64,000 nt of DNA from Lolium rigidum. Its lineage: Eukaryota; Streptophyta; Magnoliopsida; Poales; Poaceae. Shown here piece after piece: positions 47,827-58,930 of this stretch; the first letter of the stretch is position 1, and each line of letters begins with the position of its first letter. The stretch spans positions 270,267,687 through 270,331,686 of the forward strand of contig NC_061510.1 of assembly GCF_022539505.1 (NCBI RefSeq), in the 5' to 3' direction. The translations under genes were made by a program, and so were the position numbers. The notes beneath the pieces are model-generated. The model was not told where the DNA came from and did no database searches. It saw only the letters and a list, made by a program, of their open reading frames with translations.

Positions 47827-48916
47827 GGGCATGTTCAATGATGGACGCTAGTATAGACGCTTGAGCAGAGGAAAAACGAAACTTAATCCGAGCATTCCTT
47901 CGCAAGAGTGCCCAGCTCCAACGCTAGCCTCCAATTTGAGATCTTATCTCCTCAGCTGATTAGATTTTCAGCCCAAACTCTAAAGAAGTGACCGACGCAA
48001 AATCTTGCAGCGACGCCTGCAAAATTCTGCGATACAACTGCCAAATCGCTGGGATTTAGACCCTGGCGCCTAGGCTTAGCGCCTCGCGCTGTACCGTGGC
48101 GGAGCCATGTTATGGCAGTGTTTGTCAAGCGACTACACAAGATTTTGGAAACTTTAATACCCAAGTATACATACCCGGCTGCTCAACGCAAGAATTTTGG
48201 AAACTGACACTCAAGCATGGGTAACGTTTGCCTGGTCTTTGCAAAAGGAAGCAATGGAAACGCCTAACTTCCTAGATGATCCCCACGATTCCTATGCAGC
48301 TACTTCTCCTATTATGTTTTGATGTTTCTGTAATAACTTCCTCATGTATAAATCCTCAATTTCGACTCTCCTAAATCATACTAACACCCGCCCGCTCCAA
48401 CGCCCAGAAATGCCTACCTCCGTTTATCACCGGTGAGGGCGGACATGAGGCATGGGGGCACCTCTCCATGCACAAGGCAGCACAGAACCCAGTCTCGCAG
48501 TTCATCCAATCGTCCGTCTCTGTCGAGTCATCTACATCAGTTCGATCGCCGCTGAGGCACGGCCATGGCATTACAGCAACTTCGTGGCTTCGTCGTCTCG
48601 TCGATCAGTTCAACACCAGACCGAGTCCTTTGACCCTTGCCTTTTATTTGTAAGACCTGTTTTGTTTTCCATATCTTCCAGTTTTCAGAAGATTAGTATA
48701 CTTTCAAAATTAAAAATTGTTGTTGTCTACTGGTTCTATGTGATATATTCTCTCTGTTTATCAATTACTTAAATTGCTTTTTCATAGCAACAACTTTTTG
48801 TTGTCAGATCTTAACTTGTCTACATACATGTGTTCTCGGAAGAAATTCTTCGCAATTTTAAAGCTTGACATCACAGTTTTTGAATCCTGGCTCCGCCACT
48901 GGCGCTGTACATGCCC
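47827..48916. mobile_element. Harbinger-type MITE carrying a nested Mutator-type element
   Basis: Outer ends GGGCATGTTCAATGATGGAC and GCGCTGTACATGCCC share an inverted GGGCATGT terminus, with TTA duplicated at 47824-47826 and 48917-48919. Without the nested insertion the outer element would be under 300 bp. Confidence 0.65.
48095..48901. mobile_element. Mutator-like non-autonomous element, 9-bp TSD
   Basis: Ends CGTGGCGGAGCCA and TGGCTCCGCCACTGG form an inverted repeat. The 9-bp duplication GCGCTGTAC flanks it at 48086-48094 and 48902-48910, the size expected for Mutator-type transposition. No transposase is encoded in its 807 bp. Confidence 0.7.
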
Positions 48917-48924
48917 TTATGGGT

Positions 48925-49575
48925 GTACGTAATTAATAAGTAATTAATATTCATGCACTATACACGTACTGTACACTTAATTTGCTTCACCACGGCAACA
49001 CATGCCTACAACCGCAGTCTCCAACTTTGGCACGAGAGAAAGTGCAGTGTGACCTGCCAGATATCTCCATCCAAGAACAGCTTACTTATAATAAATCACC
49101 GCCAAGTACTAATAGTAATTAAACACGACGCACGGCCGGTCATGCGAATCTATCGACCGCTCGAGTATACTTTACCTAGTCACTCGACTATCTTCACTTT
49201 TCAATGGCCTCTAGCTTTTACCTAGAGAGCGACAAGGGCACTTGCTACTGCCATTTATTCAACGCCATTTTGCAGTTTTCGCGGCGGCTCCGTGCCCAAG
49301 CAAATGACACGAGTTAGGGGCGGCGTTATACTAAGCAAGCCCGTCAAAAACACGTTAGATCGATCTTGAAATATAGTACCAGCTCGATCGATTGATGATC
49401 ACGTTCTTGTCTCCCGTCAATTGACAAATCCAGATCGGGCGATCCACGTTGCCAAGCTACTCACAAAAAATAGTAACCAAAATGGACGTGCGTACATGTC
49501 ACAGGATATTTGGGCTTACGTCGGGAGATCTACGACGGAAGAGTAAACTAAGCACTGGTGCTACTAGCTGGCGAT
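48925..49575. repeat. Upstream-type block W, copy 2
   Basis: Matches copy 1 through GTCTCCAACTTTGGCACGAG, GCGGCGGCTCCGTGCCCAAG and GAGATCTACGACGGAAGAGT, then continues with TAGCTGGCGATCTGAAGGAT, which matches 62292-62315 near the peptide gene. Confidence 0.7.
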
Positions 49576-50097
49576 CTGAAGGATCTCTAGAATATATTAT
49601 CTCTTCTGAATTTATTTTGGACATGACACTTTGGCTTGAATTCTAGAAATCGAAAACGCAGGATGATTAGCATGGGACTTTCCAAATTAGGTCAGTTTAT
49701 TAACATAAAATTTGCACTTTAGGCCTACCTCTGAGATGTTAAGCATGATTAATTTTAGGGAAGCTTCTATCTTTCACTCCTTTTTTCGATTAGTGTAATA
49801 ATCTCGGTGGTACGCTCGCGGTAATTGAGCTACTTTGGCAGCTGAGCAGATTTTGTTCAACACGGCTTTGTCTCTAGTGCGATTCAGTGCGCACCTGTGC
49901 AAGATCAGAGGACACGTACATTGGTTAAAAGAATAATAGTACTACTCCTTGTGTGTGCTTTTACTTCCTAACCGCTCAGTGATCGCGTTGGGTTGGTAAC
50001 CTTGGAACCCCTGATGAGAGCGAGGCGTTCTATATATCGTGCTCTGCAACTTATCTGTTTCAAAGTCATGATGTTCATGGTCTAGTATGATTGTTCT

Positions 50098-50098
<1 letters not shown>

Positions 50099-50140
<42 letters not shown>

Positions 50141-50169
50141 AATAAAGAAAGAAAGAAAGAAAGAAAAAG
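50099..50169 (+). repeat. (GAAA)n microsatellite
   Basis: About 17 units of GAAA with one interruption (AATAAAG) near 50142. Confidence 0.95.
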
Positions 50170-50226
50170 ACGTCGTTTTTTTCACAAAATTAAGCGTGCA
50201 TATCACAGGTACCATTAATTATAATA

Positions 50227-50315
50227 CTCATCCGTTCACGAAACTTGTCAAGAATTTAAATTTAGCGTCTAGATACATCTAAATTTAGTCTTAGACAAGT
50301 TTCACGTAACAGGAG
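50227..50315. mobile_element. Stowaway-like MITE, short
   Basis: CTCATCCGTTCACGAAACTT and AAGTTTCACGTAACAGGAG are inverted ends flanked by TA. Confidence 0.55.
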
Positions 50316-50629
50316 TACATGAAGAAACATATGAGGAGTGAGCCCTACAAGAATTACGGTTTAAAAAGGTTGACATCTATAGAATCAGATACCCCAACTA
50401 ATAGTTCCAACAATCTCAGGGCACTAGCAATATGCATACAACATGAAATGAGCAACGTAGGCAAAATGCCGTCTACCCTCGAGTGAACAAATCAAGAAGC
50501 GTCATGGCATGGCACTTCGGAGGGGAATTGTGTGTTGTGTGCTCTCCCTGAGGATGTGGCCCATATCTACTTTGCCCGGCCTCTTGCCCAATTTATGTGG
50601 AGCGGTGTTCGAACGATCGAAAATATGGA

Positions 50630-50830
50630 TGTGTACATGTCACAAAATATTTAGGCTCACGTCCCAGATCTACGAAGGGAGTACGATGTGCATGATCTCG
50701 CTTGATCGTATGCCTTGTGCGGTTGGTTTAAAGTATAATATCGCTTTAATCATGAGTTAGTTACAGTTGTCCGAGTTACTTTCGAGACGAATAGCGTTTA
50801 ATTTAGACCTACCTCGTATATGTGGCTATT
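50630..50830. repeat. Upstream-type block W, partial copy 3
   Basis: GTGTACATGTCACAAAATAT, CAGATCTACGAAGGGAGTA and GGTTTAAAGTATAATATCGC match parts of W copy 2 and the segment at 62250-62370. Confidence 0.55.
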
Positions 50831-51032
50831 GCAAACAGTACATGATTTTGTATATGGCCCGAAGCTTCGACCTTTTTCCCGCACCTTTTGATTATTGGAA
50901 TCAAACCAATCTTGATATCCGCTATGTATTTGTTTATTAGTAGGCATGTTTATTTTTGAAACAACGTAGACACACATAAATACGAACATATACTCACCTC
51001 TATGAACGTATGCATGCACACCCTATTCCTAT

Positions 51033-51163
51033 TGTTAAGGCAATATGCTTGTTGTATTACCAGGGGCCAAAGGCCACAATATATAGTACATGTACAAGTG
51101 CAAATATGCAGGAAGCCCCCTAACATATGGGGAAACTACAATATACAGATATATACTCTAACA
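51033..51163 (-). repeat. 3' LTR of the copia element
   Basis: 131 bp, plus-strand ends TGTTAAGGCAATATG and ACTCTAACA. Only a single G/A difference from the other LTR near the terminus was noticed. Confidence 0.9.
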
Positions 51164-51216
51164 CCCCCCCGCAAACTCATGGTGGATCCACAACACTGAG
51201 TTTGGAGAGTAAAAAG

Positions 51217-52372
51217 TCATGCTTGCGCTCGAGTTTGTGCCTTTGTAAAGAAATCCGCCAACTGCAAATCTGAAGGCACATAATGAACCGCAACAACCTC
51301 ATCCCGCACCTGAGCACGTGTATAAAAAGCATCAACACCAATATGCTTGGTCAGCTCATGCTTGACCGGATCACGTGCAATACTGATAGCACCTGTACTC
51401 GTCGGACAAAAGTGGAGTGGGTGTCGTAACGAAACCCCAAAATCTGCAAGCAACCACCGTAACCAGGTCACCTCAGCAATCAACAAAGCCATAGCCCGCA
51501 GCTCAGCCTCAACACTCGAACGAGAAACCGCTACCTGTTTCTTCGTCTTCCAAGCAACAAGCGAACCACCAAGAAACACACGAGTAAGCGGAAAGTGAAC
51601 GACGATCCGTAGGATCACTAGCCCACGTAGCATCCGAGTAGCACTGGAGCTGGAGAGAGCTAGAACGAGGAAAGAAAAGGCGACGAGTGATCGTGCCACG
51701 AAGATAACGAAGAACACGGAGGAGATGACTGTAGTGAACAGTGGTAGGAGCTGAGACAAACTGACTCAGAATATGAACAGGATAAGAAATATCAGGACGA
51801 GTGACAACAAGATAAACAAGACTCCCAACAAGATGACGATAACGTGTGGGATCAGGAAGAGGATCACCATCAGTAGGACGAAGCTTAACATTAAGCTCCA
51901 TAGGAGTATCAACCGTGCGCTCATCCCCAAGAGCAGCACGAGCAAGAAGATCCCGAATGTACTTCTCTCGAGAGATAGAAAAGCCATCAGAAGTGGAGGA
52001 AACCTCAATCCCAAGAAAATAGCGAAGAGGACCAAGATCAGTCATGAGAAACTGATCTCGAAGACGAGCCTTGACAAAGGCAATATACTCAGGATCATCA
52101 CCAGTAATGATCATATCATCAACATAGAGAAGGAGAAGGGTGCGTCCACGAGGAGAAGTGTGAACGAAAAGTGCTGGATCATGAAGACTAGGAGAGAAAC
52201 CAGCAGCAGTCACCACAGAGGCAAAGCGCTCAAACCAGGCACGAGGGCCTGTTTGAGACCATAGAGAGAACGTCAAAGACGACAAACCATCCCATCGGGA
52301 ACGGAATACCCAGGAGGAGGCTGCATGTAAACCTCCTCACTCAACTCGCCATTAAGAAAAGCATTCTGAACA
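51217..52372 (-). pseudogene. Copia reverse transcriptase C-terminal part and RNase H
   Basis: The frame 52285-51509 includes PRAWFERF, the active site LLLYVDDMIITGDD, RYFLGIEVSSTSDGFSISRE and VGSLVYLVVTRPDISYPV. After a shift near 51580 the RNase H follows (KTKKQVAVSRSSVEAELRAM, then KHELTKHIGVDAFYTR and VHYVPSDLQLADFFTKAQT), ending about 51217. The segment between 52285 and 52372 ([19 protein letters not shown]) lies in another frame. Confidence 0.85.
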
Positions 52373-53791
52373 TCAAGGCTGGGAGACGGACCAGCGGCGA
52401 ACGGAAGCAACGGCAAGAAGGGTACGCACAGTAGTCATATGAGCCACAGGGGCAAAAGTCTCATCATAGTCACGACCGTGCTCCTGCTGAAAACCACGAG
52501 CCACAAGACGCGCTTTATAGCGCTCAAGAGATCCATCAGAGCGAGTCTTAATTTTATAGACCCACTTACACGTGATGGGACGAACACCAGAAGGGGGAGA
52601 AACAAGATCCCAAGTGCCCGTGCGCTCAAGCGCAGCGATCTCCTCAGCCATGGCAAGCTGCCATTCAGGATGACACTCGGCATCCCGATAAGAAGTCGGC
52701 TCGGAAACGACAGAGAGACCATACTGACTAGGAGAGTAACGAACTGGAGCACGACGCTGACGAACAGGCCGAGAAGGAGGAAGGTCATCTGTAGAAGACA
52801 AGTCATCAGAAGAAGAGGAAGAGGGGACAGAATCGGAAGGAGCCGAAGCCGGAGAACGAGGAGTACTAGGTGGACTAGACGAACGAGAGGATGGCGTCGA
52901 AGGGGGCACATCAGAAGTAGGAGGTAGGGGAGGAGGGACAGCAGGGGGTGCATCTGGAAAAAGAAGAAAAGAGATATCATCCACCGGGTAAGTACCCGAG
53001 GTGGGACGAGGATAGAAGGGACGCGTCTCATCAAATGTGACGTCACGAGAGATGCGCATCCGACGACCAACGGGGTCCCAACAGCGATAGCCCTTATGCT
53101 CATCACTGTATCCGAGAAAAACACACTCAACGGATCGAGCGGTCGGTTTGGTGCGTTCGCGAGGAGGCGAAGGACATAGCGAGACGCAACCAAATGAACG
53201 GAGAGTCGAGTAGTCCGGAGAAACACCAGAGAGACGCTCGAGAGGAATGCCACCCTGTAGAGCAGCGGAAGGCTGAATGTTAATAAGGTGGGCCGACGTA
53301 GCGACAGCCTCAGCCCAAAAATGTGGCGGAAGAGAAGAGGCAATCATCATAGCACGGGTGGTCTCAAGAAGATGACGATGCTTACGCTCGGCGACGCCAT
53401 TTTGAGCATGCGCGCCGGGACAAGAAAATCGAGCAAGGGTGCCCTCCTCAGCAAGGACACCACGAAGGCGCCGAGAGATATACTCACCGGCAGAATCAGC
53501 ACGGAACACGCGAATGGGTGAGGAATACCGAGTGCGGACCATGGCCGCAAAACGCCGATAAATAGAGAGCACCTCACCGCGAGAGTGCATGAAAAACACC
53601 CGTGTGTACCGTGAAAAATCATCAATGAATAAGATATAGTATCGATGGCCCCCATTCGAAGCGAAGGGAGCCGGACCCCAAACATCCGAATGGACTAAAT
53701 CGAACGGTCGCCGAGAGACGGACACACTAGTAGGATAGGGAAGCTGAATCTGTTTGCCTAACCTACAACCCCGACAAGTGTAACGACCCAT
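52373..53791 (-). pseudogene. Copia integrase and N-terminal reverse transcriptase
   Basis: A 472-codon open stretch. It starts in the pre-integrase zinc region (CRGCRLGKQIQLPY), then the core with DLVHSDVWGP, RADSAGEY and NGVAERKHRHLLET (DDE residues), a Ser/Pro-rich linker, then RT start CKWVYKIKTRSDGSLERYKA and VARGFQQEHGRDYDETFAPV. The frame breaks near 52380, within RT. Confidence 0.88.
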
Positions 53792-54194
53792 CTCCGCAGA
53801 GACAGACCCCGAAGGCCACGATGAACCAAAGACGACAAGCGAGAGTCACAAAGGTGACCAAGACGATGATGCCATCGCTGAAAAGAGCCGGTGACAGAGG
53901 CAACAACCGGAGGAGAACCGGCAGATGAAGTGGCAGCGGAAGGAACACGAAGCCGCTCTAACTCCCAAAGCCCCGGAGACCGACGGCTACGAGGGCCAGC
54001 TCCAACCAGGGCTCGTGTGCGATGATCCCGAACCGCACAAGACTCAGCATCAAGAATGACGCGACAACCAGAATCGGTGAGTCAGGCTAGCAGAGAAAAG
54101 GTTCATCTGAAGGCGAGGAACATGAGAAACATCAGGGACAGAGAAAGAGGGAGTAGAAAGGGTGCCTGTACTAGAAACGGGAATAGAGGTACCA

Positions 54195-54620
54195 TCAGCC
54201 GTGACAACACGGACAGGAGAAATAAGGGACCGAAGAGCGAGACAGGATAGAGGACTCGGAGGTCATATGAAAGGAAGCTCCGTAATCCGGATACCACGGG
54301 GACGTACCCGACCGTGTAGAAAGTGGTGGTCGCGCAGTGCTAGAAGAGCCGCTCACGTGAACCCGCAGCGCCCGGCGAGGAAGAGTCCGGAGTAGCGAGC
54401 GGACCACGAAGACCCCCGAGAATGTCCCGATCGGAGAGTGCAACCGCAGAAGATCCCGAAGAGCCAGCCTCGCCGACGATCCCGGAACTGGCCGACGTAA
54501 ACCGGGATCCCGCGTCCAACGAGGTGGAGGAAGTGTGGCCAACCTTGCCACAAGAGGGTGCAATGAGGACGATGGCGGAGACTCGGACCGCGAGGCTGCT
54601 GACGTAAACTGGAATCCCAA
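54195..54620 (-). pseudogene. Copia protease remnant with altered active site
   Basis: One frame ends with PWYPDYGASFHMTSE near 54280. In copia proteases this motif is normally D-S/T-G-A, so the active-site Ser/Thr is replaced by Tyr. Neighbouring coding sequence is scattered over three frames. Confidence 0.6.
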
Positions 54621-54749
54621 GTATCAAGCATGCAGTGAAGCTGCGCTATCTCATGCGCAGAGAGGGGCGCGACTGGAGAGGTCGAAGTACAATCAGGTGC
54701 CGACGAGGAGCTATCATCCACGCGCACAGAGGCCACCAAAGGGGGTGAC

Positions 54750-55135
54750 GGAGAGCAACACGCCGAGGAAGGCAGAGTCGGCAAAGCGCGGTCATAACCA
54801 CGTGAAGAGGCCGCGAAAGTCGATGTAGAGCGGCATGTCGACGCAGACGGAGTCGACGAAGCGCGGCCATAACCGCGGGAAGAGGCCGCGAAAGTCGATG
54901 TAGAGCGGCAGGCCGATAGAGAGGAAGTCGGCGAAGCGCGGGCAGAGCCGCGTGAAGAGGCCGCAAAAGTCGATGTAGAGCGGCAGACCGAGGGAGAAAA
55001 AATCGGCGAAGCACGGTCAGAACCGCGGAAAGAGGCCGCGAAAGTCGGTGAAGAGCGGCGAGCCGACGTAGACGAAGTCGGTGAAGCGCGGACAGAGCCG
55101 CGTGAAGAGGCCGCAAGCGGCGACGACGAATAGCT
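54750..55135 (-). repeat. 75-bp coding minisatellite in the copia element
   Basis: About five head-to-tail units of 75 bp (GAGGCCGCGAAAGTCG recurs near 54806, 54881, 54957, 55032 and 55104). On the minus strand each encodes 25 residues of the type STFAASSRGYGRASSTPSAS. It occupies the place where the gag domain would be; the frame starts with ATG at 55216 (MSSADPALSLG) and shifts soon after. Confidence 0.8.
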
Positions 55136-55260
55136 AGCAGTCATGCACGGAGGCAGCGGACAAGTACCAAGTACCGAAGGTGGCCCAAAGAAAGGGCGGG
55201 ATCAGCAGAAGACATAGCTCTTTTTTTTTGTTTTTTGTTTTTTGTTTTTTTTACCTCAGC

Positions 55261-55680
55261 TGAAAGTCAACGCAAGGAAATCGATCTCTCTCAGCACGGG
55301 CCGATCGGGAGCAGCGAGATCGGCAGGAAACGGGCAGAGAGCAACCAGGAGCACGGCCACGCGCGGGCCAATCGGGAACTGGGATACCAGGCAGGGACGG
55401 GCGGAGAGCAGCCAAGTCGGGGCGTCAGGCGGGAGCCAGGGACCAGGGGGCGTCGGGCGGACGGCGGAATCGGCCGGGCGGGCCACGCGCGGGAGCAGGA
55501 GATCGACTGGCCGGGCGGCGGAATCGGCCGGGCGGGCCAACCAGCAAGAGGAGGAGATCGGCCGGACGAGCGGAATCGGCCGGGCAGGACGGCGAGGCCG
55601 GGCGGAAGACAAAGAAATCGGCCAACGGACGGAAGATTGAACAATCAACGTCAGCCAGGGTAGACTAGAGGATCAATATT
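55261..55680 (-). other. Copia 5' untranslated region
   Basis: GC-rich sequence between PBS and ATG with a threefold repeat of GCGGAATCGGCCGGGC (55467-55585). The frames over it are repeat artefacts. Confidence 0.5.
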
Positions 55681-55693
55681 CGCTCTGATACCA

Positions 55694-55824
55694 TGTTAAG
55701 ACAATATGCTTGTTGTATTACCAGGGGCCAAAGGCCACAATATATAGTACATGTACAAGTGCAAATATGCAGGAAGCCCCCTAACATATGGGGAAACTAC
55801 AATATACAGATATATACTCTAACA
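55694..55824 (-). repeat. 5' LTR of the copia element
   Basis: 131 bp with plus-strand ends TGTTAAGACAATATG and ACTCTAACA, adjacent to the tRNA-Met PBS at 55682-55693. Confidence 0.9.
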
Positions 55825-55829
55825 CCTAT

Positions 55830-57565
55830 GAGTGCCTTTGAGAGGCTGGGCCCACATTCGACGGGTCTTGATACTGATGAAGTCACCACGGGTGCATTGC
55901 CGTAGGAATATTTCGTCTTTTAGTGAGACACCAAAGTTTCAAATCTAGAATCCTAACCATCCAACCACATGTTGGTCAGGTTACACACATATCCTTGTCT
56001 GTTTATTTTTTGGATTAGTTTTGGTTGGAAACTTAAAATAGATCCCCTCGGATCGTCCTCATTGTGGCTATCTTAGATAGCGCCATTGTCGCTCTTACGG
56101 CCACCTCTCCTTGCCGCCTCCAGAGGCTATTGCGGCCCGAGATCTCACATTTGCATGTGAATCGATTGCCAGGCATACTTGCAGTGGAGGCATTAGGGAT
56201 CGAACAAAGGGGTGGTGATAGGTCAGGACGACAGAGTGAGACGTGCGGGCGACATAATGTGCAACAACGGTCGGTAGAGGAGATCAATGGCAGTGTTATG
56301 GGTTAAAGGAGGCATTGCGTGGTAATAGTTCACTGACACCAGTTGGCGGCGCGGCTATCCAAGCCGTGAATTCAAATTATCCACGTCATGATAGGTCTGA
56401 TCAGACATCATTCGCCGAGTCCCCGGGCTTCTGTGTTAATGTGAGGCGTGTAGTGGATTTGTCTAGAGGTGGCGCCATACTCATATTCTACCACCGGCTA
56501 TCACTGAGGATGAGGCGCATGGCTTCCCAAGCATCCCCAATGTGGGATTCTGGCGGTGACGAGGGAAATCGAGCTACAGACTTGAATGGCTCTGTCGCGG
56601 TGGCTAGGCTCGCAAGCCTTCCGAGCCGAGCTCGAGCCAAGACCGAGCCGAGCCCGAGCCTTAATTTCAGGTTTTTATTTGCAGCAAGACGAGCCTGGCT
56701 TGGCTCGAAAATCTGCAAGCTTGCTCGAGCCGAGCCTCGATTCCACCCCTATTTCTCTTGTTTTTTTTTTGACAATACCCCTATTTCTCTTGTTAAACAA
56801 CCTACGATTGTGTTTGTGGGCTCTCTGTTTGTGCATGAATGATTACCGGCCGCGCATGGCAGTGGCCACGTCAGCATCGTCTTCATTGGGCCAGCAAATG
56901 GTGGCGGCAACACTTAGTTCGTTTTCGTGGTGCTTTCTCGAATATTGAGCTTTGGGGAGTGAACTGTAGATCTGACCTTAATTCATCATACGTAATAATG
57001 GAGGAGTTTTTGCAATGGGTGTTGTTCAGATTCTCGTGTGCGGTTGATCTTTGGGATGAAATCCCTTTATTTAGTTTTTTTTGCTAAATGCTACCGATCT
57101 ATTAATAATCATCAACAGTACAAATAGCCTAAAAAGTAATAAAAATTACAAATAGATACTTGGACCACCTAGCGAAAACTACAAACACTAGCACGAGCCG
57201 AATGCGCGCCACCGTCCTCGCCCCTCCATCATCAGAGTTGGGAAAAGCTTGTCGTAGTAGAATTTGTTGTAGTACATTGACGGGAAGTCATCGTGCTAAG
57301 GCTCAAAAGGTCCAGTGCACCAGAGCAGCAACCATCGCTAATGATGACAACCGTAGATGAAAAGAGACTGACATGAAACCACACCAACGAATACGAAAAC
57401 CGACTAGATCCAAGGAGATCCACTGGACACACAAATCCACGCGCCCTCCATTAGTATTAGATGCACCAACAGAGCGAGGATAGGGCGGGGAGTACCTTAT
57501 GCTGATTACAGGATGTAGCTCCGTCGCCTCACCATCCCGAAAAAGACACTGAAAAACAAACTAAC
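55830..57565. other. Intergenic region, degenerate repeats
   Basis: No supported gene. 56600-56750 is rich in inverted GAGCCGAGC / GCTCGAGCC words, possibly a small inverted-repeat element. CCCCTATTTCTCTTGTT is duplicated around 56747 and 56779 either side of a T-run. Confidence 0.4.
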
Positions 57566-57578
57566 AAAAACAGAAACT

Positions 57579-58303
57579 CCGACGTTTTCAGGTGGAAGTG
57601 GACTGCGGACGGAAGTTACTCATCCAAAGGTGCTTACCGCGCGCTCTTCCATGGCACCGTGGGTCTGCCCGCGGCCCCCTTGGTGTGGAACTCTTTTCCG
57701 CCGTTAAATTTTAAGTTCCACGCCTGGCTTGCGCTGCGGCGGCGCTGCTGGACTGCCGATAGAAGGCTGCGGCATGGCCTGCCGTCACATACGCTTTGTA
57801 AGCTGTGTGACAACAGCGACGAGACACTCGATCACCTGTCCCTGCATTGCACGTACGCGCGTGCGATCTGGGCCGGGCTCGTCGTGCGCCTACGGCTGCC
57901 GGACTTCACTCCCACGGGCGACCTCGGCATCAACGACTGGTGGTTGCAGGCGACTGCTAGGTTCACCAAGGCAGACCGCCGTTCGGCCAACTCTCTGATC
58001 ATGCTCACGCTCAGGTCGCTATGGTTGGAGCGGAACGAGCGTGTCTTCGAGGATAAGCGCTTGCCCCATGCCGTGACGCTAGGGCTCATTGTCGATGAGT
58101 GGCACGGTTGGTTAGGGCCAGGCATAGTGGTATAGTGGTAGGCTGTCGGGAGAGTGAGCGGTTCTTCTTTCTTTATGGTCGGCGCCAAATGGCGCTTGGC
58201 ACCCCCAGCTGTATTTCGGTGGATTGGGACATCTTTGTCCGTCTTCTCCCTTAATCTTAATGCAATGACGCAATGACGCGCAGATCTCCTGCGGGTTCGC
58301 TAA
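57579..58303 (+). mobile_element. 5'-truncated LINE with zinc-binding RT C-terminus
   Basis: The open frame encodes the plant LINE C-terminal domain: KWTADGSYSSKGAYRALF, FKFHAWLALRRRCWTADR, CKLCDNSDETLDHLSLHC and ERNERVFEDK, the CxxC...HxxxxC zinc motif. It ends at about 58135, followed by a 3' UTR and short A-tail. Target duplication AAAAACAGAAACT lies at 57566-57578 and 58304-58316. The endonuclease and most of RT are missing, as usual for 5' truncation. Confidence 0.85.
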
Positions 58304-58552
58304 AAAAACAGAAACTTCTCGCCGGCGAGGGGTCGTGATCCGCCACACCTCCAAGACCCCAAGAGGCAAGAGCACCGGAGGTGGAGCGAACCTACGGCAT
58401 CGGCGGCAAGGAGAACAAAAGTTCTGGCCGCCGCCTCTCCTGATCGCCTCTTCCGCTCCTTTTATTTAGTATTGTTTGATTGGGCACTTTATTATAGATT
58501 GGGAGGGGCACTTGTTTATGTGAACTCAAACGAATAATATAGTTGATCAATC

Positions 58553-58930
58553 AAGGGAGTGGTGTTTTGGAACATGGGAGCATATGCTCCCTCTATTTTG
58601 AAATTCATCTTACACATATTTTGAATTTCAAAAAAATTGAAACCAAAAATTTTGCACGTACATATTCACGTGCTACGCGCTCACAAAGTTGTTTCATAAA
58701 AATGGACTTCTCATGTGACGTGTGTAAAAAAGACAAAACTCAGTGCTAAAAATAATGCTTTTTACAAGATAAATTTTCACTTTTTTGCATAGGCCACAAA
58801 AAATATTGATTTTTCGTGAAACTTGATGAATGCACATATATTATGTACATGTACATGTAGAATTTTTTCTCAAAACTTTTCGACAACTCGAAATATAATT
58901 TTTTGGTATAGGGAGCATACGCACCTGGGA
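58553..58930. mobile_element. MITE-like dispersed repeat, most complete copy
   Basis: Begins TTTGGAACATGGGAGCATAT, with a palindromic GGGAGCATATGCTCCC, and ends GGGAGCATACGCACCTGGGAG. Related partial copies are at 17420, 18242 and 43195. Confidence 0.5.

Larger units (their letters stand above)
51033..55824 (-). mobile_element. Copia retrotransposon with 131-bp LTRs
   Basis: LTRs at 51033-51163 and 55694-55824 differ at very few positions, and CCTAT is duplicated at 51028-51032 and 55825-55829. Minus orientation is shown by the PBS TGGTATCAGAGC (55682-55693), complementary to initiator tRNA-Met, and by a G-rich purine tract at 51164-51175. Order on the minus strand: Ser/Ala repeats, protease, integrase, RT, RNase H, as in Ty1/copia. 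Several frameshifts break the polyprotein. The near-identical LTRs contrast with the broken frame, so it may have been mobilised in trans, or the lesions may be assembly errors. Confidence 0.92.

Noticed and set aside
52439..53521. Plus-strand frames opposite copia integrase and RT
   Set aside because: Shadows of the minus-strand polyprotein, Arg/Thr-rich with no domain.
54750..55135. Regular 75-bp spacing as a possible CRISPR-like array
   Set aside because: Units are contiguous tandem copies inside a retrotransposon frame in a plant genome, with no unique spacers.
56586..57087. Plus frames of 80-120 codons
   Set aside because: They overlap inverted GAGCCGAGC repeats and T-rich sequence; no similarity recognised.
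58118..58142. GGCATAGTGGTATAGTGGTAGG resembling a tRNA A-box
   Set aside because: No cloverleaf or B-box can be drawn around it; it is the end of the LINE frame.
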